Under the pieces are notes generated by a model. That model ran no database searches and was not told the origin of the DNA. It saw only the letters and a list, made by a program, of their open reading frames with translations. The position numbers were made by a program, and so were the translations under genes. A stretch of 64,000 nt of DNA, taken from Lachnospiraceae bacterium (GTDB taxonomy: Bacteria; Bacillota; Clostridia; Lachnospirales; Lachnospiraceae). The DNA lies in the NCBI GenBank assembly GCA_015057005.1, contig SVFF01000012.1:1-64000 (forward strand). Reading direction: 5' to 3'. This document shows, piece after piece, positions 24,649 through 33,188 of this stretch. Position 1 is the first letter of the stretch, and every line of letters starts with the position of its first letter.

Positions 24649-27546
24649 ATGGAGACAGGTCTGATGCGTAAAAGCGCAGATAATGGAGCAGTCAGCGCGG
24701 AGCTTCCCAAAGGGGAGGTCCGCGTTTCCGTACGCAATTTGGTAGAATTTATACTCCGGGGAGGAGATATTGACAATAGACATCAGACATCGCCTGAGAA
24801 TGCCATGCAGGAAGGCAGCAGGATACACCGCATGATCCAGAAGCGGATGGGCGCGGAGTATCAATCTGAGGTTTTTTTGCGCTACACTCATTTGACCGAA
24901 CAGTACACCCTGGTGGTGGAAGGCAGAGCAGATGGTGTGATTGATACAGAAAACGAAATTACCATAGATGAGATCAAGGGCACTTACCGTGATCTGACCA
25001 GAATGCGGGAGCCGGTGTTTGTACATGTGGCCCAGGCCAAGTGTTATGCTTATATGTATGCGCTGCAGAAGTTGGATGAGGATGTTGCACAAAAACCAAG
25101 TGGAGATGCGCCGCTTAGGCAATCCAAGGAGGATCTGCAGAAAGCATATGGTGATATGGCTCAGAAAGCCTCCGGGGACACCGGTGCTGCCATGCGGCGG
25201 TCGATAAAGGTGCGCATGACTTACTGTAACATTGATACAGAGGACATCCGCTATTTTTACCAGGAATATACCTTTGAAGAATTGAGCGAGTGGTTTCAGG
25301 GCCTGATCGCTGATTATCGCAGGTGGGCGGATTATATTTATTCCTGGAGAAACATTCGCCAGGAATCCATTGAGAAATTGCAGTTTCCCTTTCCTTACCG
25401 GGAGGGACAGAAGGAATTGGCTTCGTATGTGTACCAGACGATTTTCCACAAGCGCAAACTCTTCCTGGAGGCGCCCACGGGAGTGGGCAAGACCATTTCC
25501 ACGGTATTCCCTGCAGTCAAAGCAATGGGCAGAAATATGGGAGACAAGCTCTTTTATCTGACAGCCAAGACCATCACCAGAACGGTGGCAGACGATACCA
25601 TAGAAATCCTGCGGGGAAAAGGGCTGCGGTTCAAAAGTGTGATCCTTACTGCAAAAGAAAAAATATGCTTCATGGAGAAGACTGAGTGTAATCCGGAGAA
25701 TTGTCCTTTTGCAAAGGGACATTATGACAGGATCAACGATGCCATGTTTGATCTGCTTACCAATGAGGAAAGTTTTTCCAGAGAAAAAATAGAAGAGTAC
25801 GCCTATCGGTATCAGGTTTGTCCTTTTGAGATGTGCCTGGACATGAGTCTGTTTGCCGATGGGATTATCTGCGATTACAATTATTTGTTTGATCCTCACG
25901 TGTACCTGAAACGTTTCTTTGGAGACGGATCCAACCATAATTATCTGTTTTTGACAGACGAGGCACACAATCTTTTGGAGCGTGGACGTGAGATGTACAG
26001 TGCTGTGCTGGTGAAGGAAGATTTCCTGGCACTGAAGTTGGAAATCAAAAAGACACTTGTGTCAGAAATATCCAAAAAGTCAGCAAATAAGGGCATTTCC
26101 GGCCAGTTGACGCTAGACATGACGGGCGTGTCATATGGTGGGAGCGGCGAAGGAAATGTCGAAGAAAATGTTGTAGAAGCGGCGCTGGAAGATGCCCTGG
26201 AAAATGCTCTGCCGCATGAGAAAGATTACACGGCTGCAGCGCTGGGTGAGGAGAATGAGGAATACGATGACGCTGCAGAATTTGGTGCTGGAGAATATGG
26301 TGACGATGCGGACTTCCTGCACGGAAAAGGGAGGAAGGGGTATTCTGTCTTTGCCCGCAAGGGCTACGGCGAGCGCCTGATCCAGCAGCTGGAACTGTGC
26401 AACAAGGAGCTGTTGGGCCTGAAAAGAGAATGTGAATCATACCGTCTGGTGGAGAGTATTGATGGCTTTGTAAATCGCCTGATGCGGCTTTATGCTACGC
26501 TGGCTGATTATCTGGAGGAACAGGAGGAAACGCCGCTGCCCATCCGGGAGGCACTTTTGGATTTCTATTTTGAGGTCAGCCATTTCCTGGATATTTATGA
26601 ACTGGTGGATGAGCATTACGTGAAGTATACCCAGCTGGGAGAGGACGGAAGTTTCATGGTGAAGCTTTTCTGTGTGAATCCCTGTGAGAATCTGAAGGAG
26701 TGCATGCAGCGCGGCCGGAGTACGATCTTGTTCTCTGCTACCTTTTTGCCCATTCAGTATTACAAGAGTCTGCTGGGGGGAACGGCGGAGGATTACGAAG
26801 TATATGCAAAATCGGTATTCAATCCGGCGAAAAAAGGTCTGTTTATTGCAAGCGATGTGACCAGCAAGTACACCCGACGCTCTCAGGAGGAGTATTACAA
26901 TATCGCAAAGTATATTGATGAGGTGGTAAAGAACAGGCACGGCAATTACATGGTATTTTGCCCCTCTTACGCTTTTTTGCAGACTATTTATGATATTTAT
27001 GTAGAGAACTTTGCTGATGAGGAAAAAGATTGTGTGATCCAGCAGGAATATATGAGCGAAGGAGACCGGGAAGATTTTCTGGATCTGTTCCGGGGGAATG
27101 AAGCTTGTGATCTGCAGGCCGATATCGGCATGGAAATTGACTTTGAAGAGGAAGAACCGCGGATTCTAATCGGTTTCTGTGTGCTGGGAGGAATCTTCAG
27201 TGAGGGAATTGATCTGAAGAATGACAGTCTGATCGGTGCTGTTATCGTGGGAACAGGACTGCCCCAGGTGTGCTGGGAGAGGGAAATCCTGAAGAATTAT
27301 TTCGACGAAAACGGCGAGAATGGTTTTGATTATTCTTACCGCTATCCGGGAATGAACAAAGTGCTCCAGGCCGCAGGCAGAGTGATCCGTACCATGGAAG
27401 ATGTGGGACTGGTGGTACTGCTGGACGAGCGGTTCCTGCAAAGCTCCTACCGCAGGATGTTCCCGCGAGAATGGGAGAGTTTTGAGATAGTCAGCGTGGA
27501 TACGGTGGCCAAGCGGGTGGAACGTTTCTGGGATTCCTGGCTGTAA
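24649..27546 (+). CDS. PD-(D/E)XK nuclease - XPD/DinG-type helicase
   Basis: A 965-aa protein. The N terminus resembles a Cas4/PD-(D/E)XK nuclease (EGRADG near 91, DEIKG near 108). A superfamily 2 XPD/DinG-like helicase follows: Walker A APTGVGKT near 275, four Cys of an iron-sulfur domain (CFMEKTECNPENCPF and CPFEMC), DEAH at 437-440, and late motifs GIFSEGIDL and QAAGRVIR. An acidic insert (about 495-575) is low-complexity. Such proteins unwind 5'-3' and act in repair. Full length. Same strand and block as the LexA-box promoter, so possibly damage-inducible. Strong start with AGGAGAAAT upstream. Confidence 0.85.
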   Translation: METGLMRKSADNGAVSAELPKGEVRVSVRNLVEFILRGGDIDNRHQTSPENAMQEGSRIHRMIQKRMGAEYQSEVFLRYTHLTEQYTLVVEGRADGVIDTENEITIDEIKGTYRDLTRMREPVFVHVAQAKCYAYMYALQKLDEDVAQKPSGDAPLRQSKEDLQKAYGDMAQKASGDTGAAMRRSIKVRMTYCNIDTEDIRYFYQEYTFEELSEWFQGLIADYRRWADYIYSWRNIRQESIEKLQFPFPYREGQKELASYVYQTIFHKRKLFLEAPTGVGKTISTVFPAVKAMGRNMGDKLFYLTAKTITRTVADDTIEILRGKGLRFKSVILTAKEKICFMEKTECNPENCPFAKGHYDRINDAMFDLLTNEESFSREKIEEYAYRYQVCPFEMCLDMSLFADGIICDYNYLFDPHVYLKRFFGDGSNHNYLFLTDEAHNLLERGREMYSAVLVKEDFLALKLEIKKTLVSEISKKSANKGISGQLTLDMTGVSYGGSGEGNVEENVVEAALEDALENALPHEKDYTAAALGEENEEYDDAAEFGAGEYGDDADFLHGKGRKGYSVFARKGYGERLIQQLELCNKELLGLKRECESYRLVESIDGFVNRLMRLYATLADYLEEQEETPLPIREALLDFYFEVSHFLDIYELVDEHYVKYTQLGEDGSFMVKLFCVNPCENLKECMQRGRSTILFSATFLPIQYYKSLLGGTAEDYEVYAKSVFNPAKKGLFIASDVTSKYTRRSQEEYYNIAKYIDEVVKNRHGNYMVFCPSYAFLQTIYDIYVENFADEEKDCVIQQEYMSEGDREDFLDLFRGNEACDLQADIGMEIDFEEEEPRILIGFCVLGGIFSEGIDLKNDSLIGAVIVGTGLPQVCWEREILKNYFDENGENGFDYSYRYPGMNKVLQAAGRVIRTMEDVGLVVLLDERFLQSSYRRMFPREWESFEIVSVDTVAKRVERFWDSWL

Positions 27547-27561
27547 ATATGTTTTGGCATG

Positions 27562-27595
27562 AGCTCCGAACACATTGGGTGTTTGGAGCTTTTTT
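27562..27595 (+). terminator. Intrinsic terminator after the helicase gene
   Basis: A 12-bp stem (27562-27573 with 27579-27590, one G-T pair) followed by six T. Confidence 0.85.
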
Positions 27596-27780
27596 ACTTT
27601 GCAGGAATGACCTTGTCGCACTAACGTGCGAAAGATCTTCCTGCAAAGTAAAACCCTCCGGGAGGATGCGCAGCTCGCGGAGAGGAAGTTTGCCTTTCAG
27701 GCACCGCTCGCGCGCTGAGAGTCCGCAAGCGGACTCTTTGTTCCTTTGCAGGAATGACATCACACCTGACAAGACGATCA
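27594..27780. repeat. Intergenic repeat element with inverted and direct copies
   Basis: The gap 27547-27955 (409 nt) holds no convincing gene. A 17-bp stem with one mismatch pairs TTTTACTTTGCAGGAA (from about 27594) with its complement ending near 27653. A third, direct copy of the core (CTTTGCAGGAATGACATC, about 27753) follows. In between are short self-complementary units, including one around AGTCCGCAAGCGGACT. This looks like a non-coding repeat element or mobile remnant. Confidence 0.6.
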
Positions 27781-27854
27781 ATTGGGGAAATGACAGGCGT
27801 GACACTGTGGATAACTATGTGAATTCTGTGGATTATTTCGAAAAAGAGGATAAA

Positions 27855-27887
27855 AATGACAGGCGTATCATTTTGACGCCTGTCATT
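27855..27887 (-). terminator. Terminator of the B6 kinase operon (minus strand)
   Basis: A 12-bp perfect stem (27855-27866 with 27876-27887). Read on the minus strand it is followed by TTTTTATCC, and it lies just downstream of the kinase gene. Confidence 0.75.
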
Positions 27888-27955
27888 AAATGTCATTATT
27901 TTTGCAAGTCAGATTGCAGGAGTTTCAGAAAAAGTACTAAACGAGTCAACAAAAG

Positions 27956-28789
27956 TTATTGAAGGCAATGCAGGTAGAGTTCAAAAGGAACCCCTTCTTT
28001 GGCGGGAATGTTCAATTCTTCGGCACCTCGGATGCAAAGAGCAATGAAATTTGCAGCCTTTTTGACTGCAGAAAACAGGTCTGCACCCCGCAGGATATCG
28101 GCAGACACGATGGAGGCGAAGAGGTCTCCGGTGCCGGAGCGGGATTTCCCTGCCACAGGTACGGAATATGTGGAAAACATTCCGTTCTCCCAGATGGCAT
28201 TTACCAACAAATGGTCTCTGTGAAGACCTGTGATCACGATGCGGCCGGGACAAAGGGCGGAAAGCTTGCAAAGAAGCTCTTTCAGGGCTTCATCGGACCA
28301 GGGCTCCTCTGCATAAGGGGTATCGGTCAGCAGACAGGCTTCAGTCAGGTTGGGGGTCAGAATATCTGCACGGGAAGCCAGAACCTTCATTTTTTCAATG
28401 TGTTCCGGTGTGATCGTGGAGTACGTTCTGCCATTGTCGGCCATGACCGGATCCAACAGAAAAACGCCGGGATGAAAATCTTCCAGAAATTGATAAACCA
28501 CTTCCATCTGGGCTACGCTGCCAAGGAAACCGCAGTAAAGGCCGTCGAAGTGGATCCCTAATTTCTTCCAGGTGTCAATATAATTGCTCATATGAGGCGT
28601 GAAATCCTGGTAATAACAAGCCGGGAAGGCCAGATGATTGGACAAAACAGAGGTGGGTACAGGGCACACCTGTACCTGTAGGGTGCTGATGACCGGAAGT
28701 GCCACGGTGGTGGAAATTCTTCCGTAACCGGCCATACTGTTGATCATGCATAAGCGCGGCAGCTTTGCTGCCGCGCCTTCCTTACGCAT
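27956..28789 (-). CDS. Pyridoxamine/pyridoxal kinase
   Basis: A 277-aa ribokinase-fold enzyme of the PdxK/PdxY type, phosphorylating B6 vitamers. Landmarks: MINSMAGYGRISTTVALPVIS (substrate strand and Arg), VFLLDPVMADNGRTY (family DPVMGD-like), LTPNLTEACLL, and the anion-hole/catalytic SRSGTGDLFAS (GTGD). The ATG at 28789 overlaps the stop of the ECF gene (ATGCGTAA), with GGAGG only three bases before it. A 10-bp G+C-rich hairpin (about 28755-28778) lies inside the first codons. Coupled to the ECF gene, so together they make a B6 uptake and trapping unit. Confidence 0.85.
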   Translation of the reverse strand: MRKEGAAAKLPRLCMINSMAGYGRISTTVALPVISTLQVQVCPVPTSVLSNHLAFPACYYQDFTPHMSNYIDTWKKLGIHFDGLYCGFLGSVAQMEVVYQFLEDFHPGVFLLDPVMADNGRTYSTITPEHIEKMKVLASRADILTPNLTEACLLTDTPYAEEPWSDEALKELLCKLSALCPGRIVITGLHRDHLLVNAIWENGMFSTYSVPVAGKSRSGTGDLFASIVSADILRGADLFSAVKKAANFIALCIRGAEELNIPAKEGVPFELYLHCLQ

Positions 28790-29762
28790 TTTCCTCCTTG
28801 GCATCTTCTTTGTGAAACTGTACGAAGAGCCCGGCTTTCATCAGAGGAGTGCGGAGTGCCAGATAAAAGATGGACGCTGCGATCACTGCCACCACAGCAT
28901 TTACGCTGGTGGTCACTGCAGACCATTTTGCCAACACAGTAGCAATATCCTGGGGAATGCCAAGCAAATACATTTTGTAAAAATATCCCACCAAAGGATC
29001 GGCAAAAATATTGAAGATCATACCGCAGGCACAAGCCAGTATAGTGACGCCGGTGATGTATTTGGGACTGTGGGGCTTGCTGAGTTTGAAAATTTTGTGG
29101 GCTACAAAACCGACGATCAGGCCGATACAGAGCTTCAGCAGGAAAGTCTTGGGAGCGCTGGTCACATAGGAGGTGGTCAAATCGCCGATGGTCATGCCGA
29201 TGGCACCTGCCATACCGCCCCAGTAACCTCCCAGCAGGAGGGCAGCCAGCACACAGAATACATTGCCGAAGTGGAATGCAGTTTTTTCAGGACCCACAGG
29301 GATATCAATCTTGAAAAAGGCAAAGCCGATGTAGCAGAGGGCGGCCAGCAATCCGGCCTGGGCCAGACGGTTGATATTGGTCTTGGTGGTCTGGGATACA
29401 CTTACACCGACCAGTCCATTGTAAAGGCCTTTTACCACAAACAGAATGCTCAGAAAGAGTGCAGTCAGCCCATAGGAATAAGGACGTTCCTTGGAAAGCT
29501 TATTCTGGGACAAGGTTTCTTTTTCCGCTTGCAGCGCTTCCAAATCACCTTTTATAGTGCCTTCTTCGATGGCGGTGATCTCTGCTTTTACCTCCTTAAG
29601 TGCTTCGGCAATTTCCAGGGATTCCTGATAGCTGGTGTGGTAAGCATACAGTGTAAAAATAATGGCAGCCAAAAGCAATACGGCGCCGATGATCAACAGC
29701 GTGTAACTTTTTTTCCGCTTTTGAGTGCTGGTTTGGGAAGTGCTCTTGTTCGAAGTTTTCAT
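28782..29762 (-). CDS. ECF transporter S component, B6-type by context
   Basis: A 326-aa protein. After a cytosolic tail and one membrane segment comes a coiled-coil region (about residues 50-95), then the substrate-binding membrane domain typical of ECF S components (GNVFCVLAALLLGGYWGGMAGAIGMTIGDL). S components need a shared ECF ATPase/T unit, which is not in the window. It is co-transcribed with the pyridoxal/pyridoxamine kinase, so a vitamin B6 substrate is the likely inference. The ORF spans the usual 180-200 aa core plus an unusual N-terminal extension. Confidence 0.75.
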   Translation of the reverse strand: MKTSNKSTSQTSTQKRKKSYTLLIIGAVLLLAAIIFTLYAYHTSYQESLEIAEALKEVKAEITAIEEGTIKGDLEALQAEKETLSQNKLSKERPYSYGLTALFLSILFVVKGLYNGLVGVSVSQTTKTNINRLAQAGLLAALCYIGFAFFKIDIPVGPEKTAFHFGNVFCVLAALLLGGYWGGMAGAIGMTIGDLTTSYVTSAPKTFLLKLCIGLIVGFVAHKIFKLSKPHSPKYITGVTILACACGMIFNIFADPLVGYFYKMYLLGIPQDIATVLAKWSAVTTSVNAVVAVIAASIFYLALRTPLMKAGLFVQFHKEDAKEENA

Positions 29763-30058
29763 GGTAGTAAATTCGCCTTTCTTCTTTTACGATAAGTATG
29801 ATTAAGATGTCAAAAGTCTTTCGGGCGCTACATGCTGCGCCTTTACGTTTTCATATATCATATATCAAAATTGGACTGCACAAAAGTACCAAAACAATAT
29901 TTTTTGATAACACCAGATTAAAGCGGTCAACTTGTTCACAGAATTTACACAGGGCAAGTGGAAGGTAATAATTGCAAGGAAAAAAGTTTGGTTGTATAAT
30001 TACAATCAGTATAAAAAACTGTCATCTCAAATGCGGCAGGAATACAGAGGAGGACCAA
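29763..30058. other. Divergent intergenic region
   Basis: About 296 nt between the ECF gene (minus) and the 72-aa protein gene (plus). A small hairpin (about 29824-29843, GGCGC arms) is visible. No known riboswitch fold was recognised. It should hold both promoters, but no strong promoter was picked out by eye. Confidence 0.4.
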
Positions 30059-30277
30059 ATGGATATCAAAGAAAAAATTGAAGAGATCGTAGAAAAAATC
30101 AAAAAGAACCCTGAGATCAAAAAGGATTTTGAGAAGGATCCCGTTAAGGCAATCGAGAAGCTGCTGGGCGTAGATCTTCCCGATGACATCGTTGAAAAAG
30201 TAATCGATGGCGTAAAAGCGAAGATTGCGGTGGATTCTGTAGCGGATATCGCAGGAAAACTGAAAAAATTCTTTTAG
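30059..30277 (+). CDS. Small charged helical protein
   Basis: A 72-aa protein with an amphipathic, Lys/Glu-rich N-terminal helix and an LLGVDLPDDIVEKVIDGVKAK segment, ending KLKKFF. The pattern loosely resembles Nif11/NHLP-type leader-like families but has no Gly-Gly cleavage site or Cys-rich core. AGAGGAGG precedes the ATG. No maturation genes are nearby. Function unknown; it is probably conserved in relatives. Confidence 0.6.
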   Translation: MDIKEKIEEIVEKIKKNPEIKKDFEKDPVKAIEKLLGVDLPDDIVEKVIDGVKAKIAVDSVADIAGKLKKFF

Positions 30278-30300
30278 TTAAAAAGTATTCTAATGCAAAA

Positions 30301-30331
30301 TGCCCGTCACAATTTGAAACTGTGGCGGGCA
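30301..30331 (+). terminator. Terminator-like hairpin after the small protein
   Basis: An 11-bp stem TGCCCGTCACA with TGTGGCGGGCA, followed by a mixed T-rich tail, so a weak terminator. Confidence 0.55.
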
Positions 30332-30354
30332 TAGTTTGTTAATTCCATTTTTTT

Positions 30355-30403
30355 GCCAAGAGGAAACGCCAAGAGGAATAACTGGAATGACTGCCAAGAG
30401 GAA
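30355..30403 (+). repeat. Triple short repeat GCCAAGAGGAA
   Basis: Three perfect copies of an 11-mer at 30355, 30368 and 30393 (spacings 13 and 25) lie upstream of the lipoprotein gene. Each contains an SD-like GAGG, but only the region near 30481 serves the gene. It may be a binding site array or simple duplication. Confidence 0.4.
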
Positions 30404-30495
30404 TGCCCCTTTTTTTGAAACCTAAACCATCAGACTTCGTTATATATTGCAGAAGATTAATGAAACCTGCATAAATTGCAAGGAGGCGAAGGGAT

Positions 30496-31488
30496 ATGGC
30501 GATTAAAAAAAGAAAAATGGCATTGAGATTTATGACAGTGTGCCTGGGCATCTTACTCATGATACCGGCTTTTGTGGCATGTGGTGTCCGACAAAAAGGA
30601 AATATCGGGCAAACCGATGGCGGTGAAAGTGAGACTGCCGGGGATGAGAAAAATTCTATTGATGAAGCAATGACCAAGGATGATTTACGTCCCCAGACCA
30701 ACATCGGCACAGTACGCATCACTGACGGAAACACAGGTCAGGATCTTTTTCTCACCCAGGAAAGCCACTCCGAATACTTTTGGGAGATTATTGATAAATG
30801 GGAAAATCTGGATGTGGAAAAATCAGAAAATCAAACCCAGACCGTGGGATATGTTTACTGGCTGCGTCTGGAGGACGAAGAGGGCGCAGAACTTCACAGT
30901 ATAGTACCCGGAGAGCAGGAAATTCAGATTGACGGTGTAAAGTACCATGATTATAGCATGGGAACGGCCATGGAGCTGTTCCTGGCAGTAGATGCAGCCT
31001 GGGCCAAAATGTCCGCCGAGAAGTTGTTTGCTGATATGCAGGAGGATGCGCTGAATGCTGCAGCGGATAATGCACCTGCATCGGCGCACACACAGGCAAC
31101 CATCATAGAACAAAAACCTTCTGATTTCCAGATCCCCGACAACATTGAAGGCGTCACCATGGAGGTGACTTACGCTACATCTCGAGGGGCCAACCTGGTG
31201 TTTTCCAATGATACCAACCTGGAGATCCAATACGGTGATGATTACAGTCTGCAGGCTTATGTGGATGGTGCCTGGTATAATGTAGGGTATATCATCGATA
31301 ACGCAGCGTTCAATGCCATCGCTTATCCGGTCCCTCAAAACGGTACCGGAAGTTGGGGAGTGAGATGGACATTTTTCCACGGGGAACTGCCTCCGGGCCA
31401 TTACCGCATTGTAAAAAGTGTCATGGATTTCAGAGGGACCGGTGATTACACCACCTATCAGCTGGCAGCAGAATTTACTGTAGCATAA
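30496..31488 (+). CDS. Lipoprotein with bacterial Ig-like domain
   Basis: A 330-aa exported lipoprotein. Basic N terminus and hydrophobic segment end in a lipobox (PAFVACG). The C-terminal domain (about residues 210-330) resembles the Big_14-type bacterial Ig-like fold (GVTMEVTYATSRGANLVFSN ... GHYRIVKSVMDF). The middle part (about 75-200) has no recognised family. Likely attached to the outer face of the membrane. Role unknown. Confidence 0.7.
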   Translation: MAIKKRKMALRFMTVCLGILLMIPAFVACGVRQKGNIGQTDGGESETAGDEKNSIDEAMTKDDLRPQTNIGTVRITDGNTGQDLFLTQESHSEYFWEIIDKWENLDVEKSENQTQTVGYVYWLRLEDEEGAELHSIVPGEQEIQIDGVKYHDYSMGTAMELFLAVDAAWAKMSAEKLFADMQEDALNAAADNAPASAHTQATIIEQKPSDFQIPDNIEGVTMEVTYATSRGANLVFSNDTNLEIQYGDDYSLQAYVDGAWYNVGYIIDNAAFNAIAYPVPQNGTGSWGVRWTFFHGELPPGHYRIVKSVMDFRGTGDYTTYQLAAEFTVA

Positions 31489-31529
31489 TTTTTAATAAAA
31501 TAATCTGCAAAAACAATCCACTACGAAAT

Positions 31530-31559
31530 AATTCCCCGCGGCGAAAACCACGGGGAATT
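31530..31559. terminator. Bidirectional terminator
   Basis: A 12-bp stem with one mismatch (31530-31541 with 31548-31559) lies between the converging lipoprotein and LUD genes. Confidence 0.65.
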
Positions 31560-31603
31560 GCTTTGCATTGATTCGAAAAGAAATTAATAAAAAGAAATAA
31601 TGC

Positions 31604-32242
31604 TTAGTAGCCCAGCTCCTCGCCCACCAAAATCACATTGATTCTGCCGGGATAGAAGGAAAGTCTGGTGACAACGGTCTGGGCACAGATGCAATCGGGA
31701 GAGAAGCAGTCAGCACAGGTACCGGTCACGGAGCAGGGAGTTTTCTTGTTTAAGCGTACGCAGTTTGGCGGAGCAGCCATGTTGCGTACTCTTTTTATAC
31801 CGCTTTCTACGTCGGTAACCACTTTGTTCATGCCGGCAACAACGATTACATTGTCGGGACCGTAGCAGAGGAAGGAAACACGGTTGCCGCGGCCGTCCAC
31901 GTTCACAAGCTCGCCGTCCAGAGTGATGGCGTTGGTGCTCATGAGGAAGAAATTGGCAGCGCAGATTTCACTGTAGATTTTCTTTTCTTCTTCTTTGGTT
32001 TTGGCAGTATCGCGGTCGATAATCTGATAAGCATTTGCACCGGTAATTGCATCGAAGAAACCATTGTCCTTCAAGGTCATGGATCCGCCCCAGCCTACGC
32101 TGGAACCTGCAGGCATCAATTCCAGTACTTTTGCGATAGCACTTTCCTTGTCAGCGCAGTAGAAGCCATTCATTCTTCTCTTCTCTAAATTCTTGATGAT
32201 GGTTGCTGCAACATTTTCATAATATTGTTTCTTGGGTGCCAT
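31604..32242 (-). CDS. LUD-domain protein
   Basis: A 212-aa LUD/DUF162 protein, a family related to LutC of the lactate-utilisation system. Visible are the LUD segment GSSVGWGGSMTLKDNGFF, ANFFLMSTNAITLDGELVNVDGRGNR and VVAGMNKVV. The C terminus contains Cys residues in CSVTGTCADCFSPDCIC that may bind metal. It follows the isomerase gene by 15 nt in a minus-strand operon. Specific substrate unknown. Confidence 0.8.
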   Translation of the reverse strand: MAPKKQYYENVAATIIKNLEKRRMNGFYCADKESAIAKVLELMPAGSSVGWGGSMTLKDNGFFDAITGANAYQIIDRDTAKTKEEEKKIYSEICAANFFLMSTNAITLDGELVNVDGRGNRVSFLCYGPDNVIVVAGMNKVVTDVESGIKRVRNMAAPPNCVRLNKKTPCSVTGTCADCFSPDCICAQTVVTRLSFYPGRINVILVGEELGY

Positions 32243-32257
32243 ATCATACCTCCGAGA

Positions 32258-33109
32258 TTAGTTATTTCTCATGATATCTCTCAGGAAATCAGCAGCCAGC
32301 TTGATGTCGGCAGCAGGATCTGCGCCGCATTCTCTCTCAATGGTGAGGAAGCCCTTGTAGCCGATTTCATCCAGCGCCTTTAAGTAAGCGGGGAAGTCCA
32401 CGGAACCTTTTCCTAAAGGAACCTCTTTGAAGGTGGGCTCCTTATCCCAGCCGAAGTGGTCGATTACACCGTACACACGCTCGGGATCGCTTTCTTTCAG
32501 TTTGATGCCGTCCTTGGCGTGAGTGTGTACAATGTACTTTTTCAGGGTGTGTACTGCAGCAACGGGATCATCGCCGGTAACCATTACGAAGTTAGCGGGA
32601 TCCAGGTTGACTGCAACACCGGTGGAGCCTAAGTCATCCAGGAACATTTTCAGGGTTTCAGCACGCTCGGGACCGGTCTCGATAGCAAAGTGAGAGCCCA
32701 TGCTGTCAGCGTACTGAGCCAGTTCAAAGCATGCCTCCTGCATGATCTTGTAGCGGTCATGGTTTCTGTCAGCGGGTACAACGCCGATGTGGGTGGTTAC
32801 CACATCGCTCTCCAGATCCTTTGCCAGCTCCATGATACGCTTGGACTGGTCGATGAGATCGGGATTTTTTTCTCTGTGCATAAAGCCCTGACCCAGGTCG
32901 CCGCAGATGGCGGAAAATACCATGCCGTTATCTTTTACATAATTTAACAGATCTTTTCTGGCCTGACCAACCAGGTTGGCAGGAGAATTTACACCGTTGG
33001 TGGAGTACATCTGGATACCCTTGGCACCGATAGCGGCAGCAGCCTTGATGGCTTCTCTGGTTTCCAGGTTAAAAGAGTCAACAATTGCTCCGATGGGGAA
33101 CTGATACAT
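32258..33109 (-). CDS. Sugar phosphate isomerase/epimerase (TIM barrel)
   Basis: A 283-aa protein of the AP-endonuclease-2/xylose-isomerase-like TIM-barrel family. Typical strands include IGAIVDSF, GAKGIQMYST, VVTTHIGVVPAD, SHFAIETGPE (catalytic Glu), VAVNLDPANFVM, VHTHAKD (His-x-His metal site) and GFLTIERECG (second Glu). It acts as an isomerase/epimerase or dehydratase on an unidentified sugar or polyol derivative. In an operon with a second such enzyme upstream and an LUD protein downstream. Confidence 0.8.
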   Translation of the reverse strand: MYQFPIGAIVDSFNLETREAIKAAAAIGAKGIQMYSTNGVNSPANLVGQARKDLLNYVKDNGMVFSAICGDLGQGFMHREKNPDLIDQSKRIMELAKDLESDVVTTHIGVVPADRNHDRYKIMQEACFELAQYADSMGSHFAIETGPERAETLKMFLDDLGSTGVAVNLDPANFVMVTGDDPVAAVHTLKKYIVHTHAKDGIKLKESDPERVYGVIDHFGWDKEPTFKEVPLGKGSVDFPAYLKALDEIGYKGFLTIERECGADPAADIKLAADFLRDIMRNN

Positions 33110-33188
33110 AATAGATACCTCCGTTGGTTTATAGTATTATCAGCCCGGCAAAAGCGCTCGGCCGACAAGTTAGTATTGGTGCAGCTGT

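Noticed and set aside
24490..25968. Long minus-strand open frame opposite the helicase
   Set aside because: Complements the PD-(D/E)XK/helicase reading frame, with low-quality composition.
29763..30058. Vitamin-responsive riboswitch before the ECF-kinase genes
   Set aside because: Only a small hairpin is visible. No conserved aptamer pattern could be recognised by eye.
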